A DNA stretch of 64,000 nt from Mesorhabditis belari (taxonomy: Eukaryota; Nematoda; Chromadorea; Rhabditida; Rhabditidae), in contig CAUEEP010000066.1 of NCBI GenBank assembly GCA_958450365.1, forward strand, positions 328,033-392,032. Direction: 5' to 3'. Position 1 is the stretch's first letter; every line of letters begins with the position of its first letter. The position numbers and the translations under genes are program-made. The notes under the pieces were generated by a model. That model was given only the letters and a program-made list of their open reading frames with translations, was not told where the DNA came from and did no database searches. This document shows positions 36,901 through 48,900 of this stretch, one piece after another.

Positions 36901-39900
36901 CTTTAAAATTATAGCAATTCGGGTCGGCCTGCAATTAAGATATCGTTGATTTACATTTTTAAAGCTTTAAAAAACAATATGTCGCAGCCGCTCGTGATTC
37001 AATCACCGACGACTAGCCACTAGTGATTCAATCACAGACGACTAGCCACTAGTGATTCAATCACTGACGACTAGCCACTAGTGATTCAATCACTGACGAC
37101 TAGCCACTAGTGATTCAATCACTGACGACTAGCCACTAGTGATTCAATCACTGACGACTAGCCACTAGTGATTCAATCACTGACGACTAGCCACTAGTGA
37201 TTCAATCACTGACGACTAGCCACTAGTGATTCAATCACTGACGACTAGCCACTAGTGATTCAATCACCATCGGCTAGCCACTAGTGATTCAATCACCGAC
37301 GACTAGCCACTAGTGATTTAAGACTGACGACTAGCCACTAGTGATTCAATCACCGACGACTAGCTGCTGGTGATTGAAAGTTTTTTAACGAAACATTTGA
37401 CCGATAGTGGTTGAATCACTAGCTGCTGAAAACCACGAGCTGCGACATATATATGTTGTGTCCGATTTAGACTGAACTTATCGCGGACGTCCGATTTAAA
37501 TTCATTCTAAATCTTATATAGATTGAACAATAATATAAACATGCTTAATATATGTTCTTAAGCGTTTTCTGTAGTTTTCTGCATTTTTCAAAGGTCTGTT
37601 ACTGTCTTTTTCTGAAAAGAAAACCCAACTATGAAACAATTTATTAGCATTAACAGAATAGATGCGAAATTACAATATACAACAACAAAAAACCAACAAC
37701 AACAACGAACGAGTTAAAAATTTCTATTTATTTTTGCAGCTTAGGCTATTGTGACATCTTGAATTGCAGAGTCGGCCATCCTTTTTGCACGAACATCGAT
37801 TGGATGAGCATTTTTCAGCACATAAGCAATGTTTATGACCTAATGGAACACGCAACAAATGAAATAAATTTATAGTTACTTACCTCAGCAATAGCAAGGA
37901 AGTCCGTCTCACAAGGATAGAGTCACGGACGTCCGATATAGACTGTAATCTAAATCGGACGTCCGCGATAAGTTCAATCTAAATCGGACGGAAATCTAAA
38001 TCGGACACAACATATATATATATATATATATATAAATCTTTTGTTATATATATCAACGAGAGATTTCGAAAATTTCAGTTGCAAAGGATCGGTCGGTTGC
38101 GAGCCGGGCAAGTGCGTTTGTGTGGACGGCTACAAAGTGGATCCGTTGAATAAAAAGAAATGCATAGGTAAAGAGCTATTGAAGATTTGCATTTATAGTT
38201 TTTTAGATGATCTAGTGATGATTAAATGATGATATTATTAGGTACATGCATAAGAAATGCGGATTTCAACATTTTCATAAATTTCCAACGATAGAAACCT
38301 GATATCGATGAATGTTTTGATGGTGAATGTTTTAAACTATTTGAAAGTTGTAAATCTCCTCTACAAAATAGGCTAAAACGTGTTTCAATTGATCGAAGCA
38401 TTGAAGAAATTTCGAGGCCGAAATGCGAGTGACCAAAAAAGGAATCGAGTCACTCTAGGGACTTTACAGTAAACACTTTAGGGTTTAGTGTGGACAAACC
38501 CCACTTTCACAAGAGTCTAACGGAAATACATTTAGAAAAATTTAGAGAAATTTAGATAGAGCGTAAGTTCAAAACCCTCAAAACCGTCAAAAAAACCGGC
38601 TTTTTCACAAAAAAGAAAAATTATTGTAAAAACAAAGTTTTCTCATGAAATGATCCGAACTCTTAATTATTTTGAATGGTATTTTAGGGCGCTCATTTTC
38701 CACTATATAGTCAAAGCCGAACTCTTGTGAAAGTGGGGTTTGACCACACTAAACTTGTCCCTAAAGTGACTCGATTCCTTTTTTGGTCACTCGCATTTCG
38801 GCCTCGAAATTTCTTCAATGCTTCGATCAATTGAAACACGTTTTAGCCTATTTTGTAGAGGAGATTTACAACTTTCAAATAGTTTAAAACATTCACCATC
38901 AAAACATTCATCGATATCAGGTTTCTATCGTTGGAAATTTATGAAAATGTTGAAATCCGCATTTCTTATGCATGTAACAAGCAGCTTGTGCACCTAATAG
39001 ATCTTTAAAATGGAAATTTAGTGGATCCGAATTACAAGCCGAAAGCGGTGTGCAACGACACGGCCATGTTCAAATGTTTGAGACATCAAAAGTGGGGGAA
39101 TTTAAATGAATTTCCGAATTCTTAAGAATTACCTGTTATATTCTTAAGAATTACCTCTTATATTTGTTATTCAAAGCATTTTAAAGTTGTTTTTAAATGT
39201 TTAAATGTTTAGATGCATTGACAAGTCCCGACTTTGCGATGGAGAAGACGATTGCGGAGATGAGAGTGACGAGGATCCGAAGGGAGCTTGCAGTAAGGTT
39301 TTAAGAGATAAAACTTGGCCTATGTGCTTTTCTGAAGACGCATTTCTTGCGCATTCAATTACGCATTCAATTATTCATCTTACATTCATCTTACAGAAGA
39401 TTTCAAATGCCAAAACGTAAAGGATTTCAAATGTGATGGTACACTTTGCATCGACGAGAAATGGGTGAGGAAACTTTTGAAGTTCTGTTCTTTTGTTTTG
39501 TTCTTTTTGCTTGAACAACTCAAATTTGACTTCTAATTCTTCTATTTTATTGATTAAAATGAAAGAGTTTTATTATATTTATTATTTAAAAAAGGTATTC
39601 AACTGTTTATATCTTTAAGAGTAGATTTTAGTTGTAGATTTTAGCTTTATCTAGCTTTCTCGAGCTTTCTCTAGCTTTATCTAGCTTTATCTAGCTTTCT
39701 CTAGCTTTCTCTAGCTTCCTCTAGCTTTCTCTAGCTTTCTCTAGCTTTATCTAGCTTTCTCTAGCTTTATCTAGCTTTCTCTAGCTTTATCTAGCTTTAT
39801 CTAGCTTTATCTAGCTTTCTCTAGCTTTCTCTAGCTTCCTCTAGCTTTCTCTAGCTTTATCTAGCTTTATCTAGCTTTCTCTAGCTTTCTAGAAAAGTCC

Positions 39901-42900
39901 TTTCCGATTTTTTGGGAGAGTACCTTAAATTTGTCGAATTTTGACGTGTTTTAGCTCAACTTAAATAGCTCATCGTATAGCTCATCCTAAAGCTGAATTC
40001 AAGACGGATTGATTGGTAAAAACCGTTTTGAGATATCTCTTTTCTAAAAGTTTTTACAGCTATTTTAGTAAAGGGCGGCAGAGCCAAAAAAGCCAAAAAA
40101 TGGCTGTTTTCACGTTTCTTTAGTTTTCCGTGCAGAAACCTAGGCTAATGATCAGATTCGTGATCAGCGTCAATAGCTTTATCTAGCTTTATCTAGCTTT
40201 ATCTAGCTTTATCTAGCTTTATCTAGCTTTATCAAATATAATTCTTAGGTTTGCGATGGTCGACCCGATTGCAAAGATAAATCGGATGAAGATTCAAAAA
40301 GATGTGAAGGTGACAAAAGTCATAAAAGTCGAAAATGAAAGAATTTCAAGGAAAAGCAACCATTTGCCCGAGTAAACATTTCCAATGCGAGAAAACGAAG
40401 CGCTGCATTCCGGCCGCATGGACTTGTGACGGGCAAAGAGATTGTGGAGATGGGGATCGATCGGATGAAGTGAAAAACTATGATGGAGAGCTCTGTGCAG
40501 AAAGTTTGTGTTTTGGAGCTTGAAATTTCTCGAAAGCTAGCACACAACGACAGTAACAAAACTAGCAACAAAACCAGTAACAAAACCAGCAATAAAATCA
40601 TGCAAAATCCATTCAATTTTCAGTCAAAACTCGATCCACTTATGGCTGTAAACCCTCGGAATTCTCTTGCTTAAACGGGAAATGCATTTTGATGAAATTC
40701 GTCTGCGATGGGATGCCCGATTGTCGCGATGCAAGCGATGAGCTGAACTGTGAACATGACTGTGTCCGTGGCTATCAATTCCAATGTGGTGCTGGTCAAC
40801 CGTGTCTCCCAGTCAGTTTCCAGTGTGACCAAGTGGTCGATTGCCCGGATGGGAGTGACGAATCGAATGCAACATGCCGTAAGTGAAGTTTACAGGGCAA
40901 AGATCCACAATATCGCTTCACTAGCAAGGTGTTAGTCTTGCAAGCAAGGCCAGGTTAAAGCTCTGCTCTTAGAGGGAGTGACGAATCGAATGCAACATGC
41001 CGTAAGCTCTGCTCTTAGAGCTTTACTCTTAGAGTAAAGTTCTGCTACGAACTCTCCAAAGGCCCCTAGGCCCAAGTGCCCCTATGCCCCTAGGCCCAAG
41101 TGCCTCTATGCTCAAGTGCCCCTATGCCCACCGGGGGATCGAACCCCGAGGCCAGCAGCGGTCAGGCCAAAGCTCTATCACTGAGCTATGGACGCACAGG
41201 AAACCCCTCCTTCTAAGAGGCTCATAACGTACTCGTGCTCATACTCGTCCTCATACTCGTCCTCATACTCGTCCTCATACTCGTCCTCATACTCGTCCTC
41301 ATACTCGTCCTCATACTCGTCCTCATACTGGGGGCTCATACTCGTGCTCATACTTGTCCTCATACTCGTGCTCATACTCGTGATCATACTCGTGACGATG
41401 AGTTTCTCTCTGGGATCCCATTACACCAGGAGTTGGATCCAGTACCAGCTACCAGATACTTTCGGGATTTCTGAGCCTGTTCTACCCGAATCTGTCCTTT
41501 ATTGACTTGCCTCTTGCTTTGTAGCAATCTTGTCCACAATATCGCTTCACTAGCAAGGTCTTAGTCTTGCAAGCAAGGTCAGGTTAAAGCTCTCAAAGTT
41601 TTGCGCTCACCTCAAGAGGCCTTTCTGGTAGCTCATTACGCCAGAAAGTTAGATTCACACTTAGAATTGGCCTTTGAACAATCCCCTGGAGATTACTTTA
41701 ATATTCTAGCAACTAAGGCTTCACTAGCAAGGTCTTAGTAGTCTTGCAAGCAAGGCCAGGTTAAAGCTCTCAAAGTTTTGCGCTCACAAGCAACTAAGGC
41801 TCAATCATTTCAGCCGACTCCTTTACTCAATCCATTGCAAAAGGCGGTTGTGGTGATAAAATGTTCGAATGTCTTCCGGGTTTTTGCATCCGAGAAGCTT
41901 TTGTTTGCGATGGGTCAGCGGATTGCCCGAATGGGATCGATGAGCTCAAATGTGGTAAGGGAAATTTATAAGCAATCTTTCAGCAATCTTTCAAGCAACC
42001 AATCAGTCCTCAAACAATCTCCTCACTGAGTTCTTTATTCAAAACTATTTAAATTTATCTTTAAACTTGTACCCAGATTTATTTCAGAAAAGAAACCGCT
42101 AACTTGTGCGGTGGAAAGCGAATGGAAATGTTTGGACGAGAGTCGATGCATTCCACACGCTTTTCTTTGCGATGGTTTCATCGATTGCGGCGATAAAAGC
42201 GATGAGGCGAATTGTGGTGAGAAAAATTTAGAAGGCAATTAGAAAACAAGAGGTTCTTGAAATCGGTTAGCATTGTTCAGCCTCAAAATTGAGGGAGAAG
42301 AAAGCTACTGCTTAAATAACAAAATGATTTAATAGGATCCAGAATTTGTACGAAAAAAATAGCCAAAATTGAGGCAGGAATTGATCCCAATGAATTGGGC
42401 ATAGTCATGTCTAAAACGGTGGGGTGGAGAGTAGGGCCCCCAGGGTAAGTGGCAGGAATTGATCTTGTTGCCCAGTGCTTGTTGCCCAGTGCTTGTTGCC
42501 CAGTGCTTGTTGCCCAGAGCTTGTTGCCCAGACTAATTGAAATTTAACCTTGGCCAACTGACAAGTTGGGGCAGAGCGTGGGGTGGTAGGTGGGGCAGAA
42601 AGTGGGCCGGTAAGTAGCGTAGAAAGCAGCGTAGAAAGCAGCGTAGAAAGTAGCGTAGAGGGTAGCGTAGAAAGTAGCGTAGAAAGCAGCGTAGAAAGCA
42701 GCGTAGAAAGTAGCGTAGAGGGTAGCGTAGAAAGTAGCGTAGAAAGCAGCGTAGAAAGCAGCGTAGAAAGTAGCGTAGAGGGTAGCGTAGAAAGTAGCGT
42801 AGAAAGTAGCGTAGAAAGTAGCGCAGAAAGTAGCGCAGAAAGTAGCGCAGAGAGTGGGGAAAGTGTATTACGGAATCCCAAAGGAACATCTATCTATCGG

Positions 42901-45900
42901 GAAGGTGTACCAGATGGAGAGCGATTACGCAGCCGCACAAAGAACACTTCGCAGTCATTTACAGAGATTTCTCTTTTGCTTTGTAGCTGACCTAAAAATG
43001 AAGAGATTCAGTTGTAAATTTGTACCTGGGGGTTTTCGAGATCGGTGAATCGATTAGAGCTATTCATTTCATTGGCTCTACCTGGGTTTAATTGGTCTAA
43101 ACTTTTCGAGAAACTCGGTAACTTATTAGCCTATCTTGAAGAGGAGCTTTTAAGCCTATCTTAGAGAGGAGCTTTTCTAAAAATCAGTTCCCATCTAACT
43201 GAGAAAACATCGCTGCGCCAGAAAAGATATGTTTGGAGTTAAAATATTCATTTATATTCTTTCAGCTTCATCAAAAACGGTGAACCCCCATCGGTGCATT
43301 GAGCCAAATTTCCTCTGCCGAAATGATACTCGAAATCGATGCATTAGTCCGGAAAAGGTGAGTTAGAAAAGGAAAATCTTAGGAAAACCCTTAGAAAACC
43401 TTAGAAAAACTAGTCTTCATTAAGTTTAATCTAAAGCTAATTAAGTAGTAGATAACAAAGCTTTATGGTAATCGATTTCAGGTATGCGATTTGATTCAAG
43501 ATTGCCCGAATGGTGATGATGAGGGTTTACTTTGTGGGGAGAGGTTGGTTTTGAAGAGAAATTAATTGAGTTGATTGAATTGATTCAATTGATTGTGTCG
43601 TAGCCGATTATGAATGAAATTTTTTGGCAAATCTTTCTAGTAGAGCAACCCTTTAATGTATGATGACAATATTATATCATCCTGTAGCGTCTAGCCATCA
43701 AGTATTTAGTATCATCCTGTAGCGAATTGAATTCTGCGTCGATTGGTACCAAATTTGTGAGTTGAGGTTAAAAATTGCCGGCGCTACAACGTTTCATTCA
43801 AAATCGGCGCGACCCCCGTAGCCGACTATGAATGAGTGGGTCTAGGAGCGTCCAACCATCAAGTATTTAGTATCATTCAACGCAGAATCATTGATAATTA
43901 TGTTAAATTTTTTAAATTAGCAAGATTTGATGAAAAGAAAAAAAATTAGAGCAAAAAAAACTGTTTGTTCAAGAGAAAACTTTGAAGCCCCATAATTTGT
44001 GTTCTTTTTATCCAATCTTTCTAATTTCAAAAATTTAACATAATTATCAATGATTCTGCGTTGAATGATACTAAATACTTGATTGGACGATGGTTGGACG
44101 CTCCTAGACCCACTCATACTCGGCCACGACTACGGCTACGGCTACATAATCGGCTGAAATTCATAATCGGCTACGACAATTGAATTGATTGAATTGATTC
44201 AATTGATTGAATTGATTCAATTGATTCAATTGATTCAATTGATTCAATTGATTCAATTGATGATCATTCTTGAAAAGTCAAAGCTTTCGATCAATCAATG
44301 CGATCAATCCAAGCAACTATCGTTTACAATATTATAGAATGTGTCGTCGTGGCTCTCTCTGTGATCACAAATGTTTCGATCGTCCCACCGGTTATGTGTG
44401 CTCGTGTGAGGATGGATATGCGTTGGATAGTGATGGGAAGACTTGTAAAAGTGAGGAAAATGGCATTTAGATGAAATGCGGGCATTCTGGAAGGATTCGG
44501 GTTTAATCTGGAATGATTTTATTGATTTTAATAAGATTTTATTAAGATATTATTAAGATAAAAGCGTTGAGAGTTCAAATTGTCATTTCTGACTTTCAAA
44601 TGATATCAAATTAAGCTAGAATATTCAGAAATTCGAGAAAATCAAGAGACTCATGAGTTGAATTTGGTCAGTGATTGCCTTTACTCTATAACTGAGTTTT
44701 CTTCTTACAAGGGAACCTTCCCAAGTTACCCGCGAGTTACAATATGATGTAGGTGCCAAAAGAAAGGCCAGAAAATGTACGTTCAGAAACTGTTTTCAAA
44801 AACTGTTAACCGGCAAAACGCACAATGTTATAGCCATTTGAATTTCGAAAAAATGAAGGCTTTTCTCGAATCGAGGCTTTTCGCGAAAGGAAAGCCTTTC
44901 CGTCAGCAAAAATCAGTGTGCCAGAAATTCGAGAAAAGCCTTCATTTTTTCGAAATTCAAATGGCTATAACTTTGTGCGTTTTGCCGGTTAACGGTTTTT
45001 GAAAACAGTTTCTGAACGTACATTTTCTGGCCTTTCTTTTGGCACCTACATCATATTGGTAGGTTTTGCACCTACCTTTTAACTCGCGGGTAACTTGGGA
45101 AGGTTCCCTGGTAAGCTTGAAGATGAGCCTTTATCGAACTCATTGTCTGGACTTGCTGCTTGTCTGAACTTGCTGCTTGTCTGGACCTGCTTTGTTTGGA
45201 CTTGCTCTTGTCTGAACTTGCTGCTTGTCTGGACCTGCTGCAAACTTTAAGGAGAATTAGAGTGAAACGGCGAAATGTGCGTTATCGTTTTCGAGCTGTT
45301 TTGCGAGAAAAACTTTGGTTTTCACTTTAGTTTTCGAGAAAAATTTTCATATAATCTTTATTAACATAAAAATCCTTATTAACAAATTCCTCAGTCTTTT
45401 TCTGAGTTCAAAAATATGATATACAAGATTAGGGAACTTGTGTTTACGTTAGAATGAATGGGATCCAAAGACAGCCTCGAATTCGCCTAATTATCATTTG
45501 TTTCAATGCGTTTATCAACAAGTGATTTAATGAACAAACGGAAAAAAAATATTCTTTTCAAATTCAAAGGGAGAATCAAAAATGCAATAGAAATCTCTTG
45601 CCATTAATATAAAAAGCATTTAAAAAGCATTGAAGAGGCTAGTTGCTCACGAAAACATAGTAATGTGTGAAAACAAGGGAAAACAAGGGAATCGAGGCTT
45701 TTCGCGAAAGGAAAGCCTTTCCGTCAGCAAAAACAGTGTGCCAGAAATTCGAGAAAAGCCTTCATTTTTTGCGAAATTCAAATGGCTATAACTTTGTGCG
45801 TTTTGCCGGTTAACGGTTTTTGAAAACAGTTTCTGAACGTACATTTTCTGGCCTTTCTTTTGGCACCTACATCATATTGTAACTCGCGGGTGACTTGGGA

Positions 45901-48900
45901 AGGTTCCCTTGTAAGAAGAAAACTCAGTTATAGAGTAAAGGCAATCACTGACCAAATTCAACTCATGAGTCTCTTGATTTTCTCGAATTTCTGAATATTC
46001 TAGCTTAATTTGGCAATCTCTAACCTGAAACAAATTTTACTTTTTTACTTTTTCCAAATTTGATAAGGATTCTAATGAAAGCAACCGTGAGTCGATTCGG
46101 CTACTTGGCCACTTGGAATTGGCTTTGATTTTGTGACAGGTAGAGCCAGGTAGAAAAAAAGGGATGGGAAGATGGATAAAAGTGAGGAAAAACGCTCTTG
46201 GCGCTCTTGGAAAAACGCTCTTGGCTAAAATCTGAAGCTTTTTTTGAAGAAAACCGGCACCTTTCTTCAATAAAACAATTAAAAAATGTAAAAGTTATTA
46301 AAGATTTAAACATTTAAACATTTATTAAACATTTAAAAGTGATTAACCCACAACAAATTTAAAAAACATAAACTCTCAACAAAGTTATGAAGCTTTAAAG
46401 CATAACAATTCATTCAAGATCCCGGATTTTTCCTAAATTTCCTAAACTGAAAAACGAATCTCACAGAAAATAGGAATTTCAGTTAAAAATTAATATTGAA
46501 TTCTTTCGATTATTTAGAAACATTTAGAAAAAGATTCCTGTTCTTTCGGCGCCTGTTCCCAGCTCTGTGAGCCACATGGAGCTTTACCGTATTGCTATTG
46601 CGAGGCTGGATACGAGATCAAAAGTGATCTGTGGGTTTTTAAACAATGAACCCGTAAATAATGAACAACGAACTAGGCTAAAAGCTATAGTAAATAACTT
46701 CAAAGCTATGGTATTTGTTGTAATTTTTTCTTAATTGGCTTCAATAATATGTCTTAATAGAATTCTGGGTCTTCCCAAAAATCCAGACTTTTGAGAAAAG
46801 GGTCTTTTGAAAGAAGTCGGGGTCTTTTGAAAGAAATCGGGGTCTTTTGAAAAAATCGGGGTCTTTTGTAAAAATCGGGGTCTTTTGAGAAAATCGGGGT
46901 CTTTTGTAAAAAATCGGGGTCTTTTGAAAGAAATCGGGGTCTTTTGTAAAAAATCGGGGTCTTTTGTAAAAAATCGGGGTCTTTTGAAAGAAATCGGGGT
47001 CTTTTGAAAGAAATCGGGGTCTTTTGAAAGAAATCGGGGTCTTTTGAAAGAAATCGGGGTCTTTTGAAAGAAATCGGGGTCTTTTGAAAGAAATCGGGGT
47101 CTTTTGTAAAAAATCGGGGTCTTTTGAAAGAAATCGGGGTCTTTTGAAAGAAATCGGGGTCTTTTGACAGAAATCGGGGTCTTTTGAAAGAAATCGGGGT
47201 CTTTTGTAAAAAATCGGGGTTTTTTGTAAAAAATCGGGGTCTTTTGAAAGAAATCGGGGTCTTTTGACACAATATGAGTCTTTTCAAGCTATCATATGCA
47301 AAACCCAGGCCAATTGGATTCTCTTGATTTGATTTGATTGGATTGGGAAATTTGATTAGACTTTTCTTGGGCAAATGGTTAAATTTCAATTAGAAATCAC
47401 TCATTTGTAAAGCTTGAAATCCAACAATTTGCTCTCGAAAACCCAGAAAATTTGAAAAATACAAATCTCTTAAGAAAATGGATTCTTTCTTAAGAATTTG
47501 CTTTTAGTTTCTCATGCAAAATCAGCGAAACCTCAGCCCGTCCCTCTTTTATTTACACGAATCGGCACGAGATTCGAATGCTGTCGTTTGGGAGTTCGCA
47601 ATCGATTCCACTCACATCAACGATGCGAAATGCGATTGCGTTAGATTATTATTATGAAGTTGGTACCTAATATTAGGTTGATGCAAAAGTCTTTTTCATT
47701 TTTTTCGTACTTCCGTTAAAAAGTAACAAATACACCAATTGAACAACGGTTTATTGCATTCGAAAGGCCAATTATTTTTCTGCAAAATGACATTAAAACG
47801 AGTTTAAAATGTGTTATGTCTAGATTTTTTTGAGAGCCTGAAGTCGGGTAGTCAAAAAAGGCGACGGCTCGATGATGCATTTTAGACGCTTTAGCTAAGG
47901 AAACCAATCTTAATGTTACTAAATAAAAGATAGAGCACAAAAAGTTAAATATTTTTTCAGATTTTCAGAGAAATTGATTCAGCCAATTTCTTTATAGAGG
48001 TTTTTATAGATTTGTTATGAAAAACCCGTTTTCACTCTCGAATTTGCTTGAAAGTGAACCCAAATTGACTTAAAAAGATGGGAAATTCAACAATAAACAC
48101 TTTTCATTTAGAGCAAACCATAGATTAATTGATGACTTTGTTATTTTTCAAACGAAGTACGAAAAAAATGAAAAAGACTTTTGCATCAACCTAATAGATA
48201 ATGACAATGACAACAATGACAATGACAACAATGACAATGACAACAATGACAATGACAACAATGACAACAATGACAATGACAACAATGACAACAATGACAA
48301 TGATCGTTTTGATTTTAGGATGACGACAACATCACAATTTTTTGGACTGATATCGCTAATGACATGATCTATCGAGGAGAATTAATCAAAAAAGGTTAGC
48401 AAGGCCAGGAATCAAAGGAATCAGAGGCCAGGCTTTGGTTTGAAGATGGCTCCAGGAATTCTTTCTCTTTCTTCCTTTCTCTTTCTTCCTTTCTCTTCCT
48501 CCTTGTATTTCCTCTTTTTCCTCTGGTAAGAAGATATCGGATAGCTCAGTGGTTGGAGGAGTTGCTTGGAAAGTGAAAAAATCGAGAGGAAGATCGAGAG
48601 GAAGATCAAGAGGAAGATCGAGAGGAAGTGGAGGGTTCAATCCTCTCTCCAGAAATCTTTCTTTCCTTCCTTTACTAGCCATGACATTCTGCTCTTGAAC
48701 CTTTTTCAAGGCAACATTAAGGGATGGGATTGATTCTGGGACTCTCACGTCAATCAAACATAATCTAGACAACATCTAGTCAGACCTACTCTTTCAAAAG
48801 ATAAGCCAAATCAATCCAATCAGGCCAATCCAATCAATTCCCAGACAATAAATCAATTCCCAGGTCCGTCCTTTCTTTTTTTCCATTATCTTTTTCTTTT

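Noticed and set aside
36979..37449. Regular 29-bp repeat considered as a CRISPR array
   Set aside because: The repeats are contiguous with no unique spacers, the genome is eukaryotic, and no cas genes are present.
37741..37920. Elongation-factor Ts-like identity for the CETDF motif in the foldback fragment
   Set aside because: Only the short CETDF string is shared; the rest does not follow that family, so no identity is given.
41178..41505. Ser/Tyr, Leu/Val and Glu/Tyr-rich open frames
   Set aside because: Products of the 12-bp TACTCGTCCTCA array in intron 34.
42411..42889. Open frames of 118-156 residues on both strands
   Set aside because: A 12-base tandem keeps several frames open at once; the sequences are pure repeats of SSVE, LLST or FLRY.
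46731..47389. Two overlapping minus-strand open frames of 179 and 211 residues
   Set aside because: They are translations of the 20-bp array at 46793-47275, lie inside receptor intron 40, and repeat [11 protein letters not shown] without other content.
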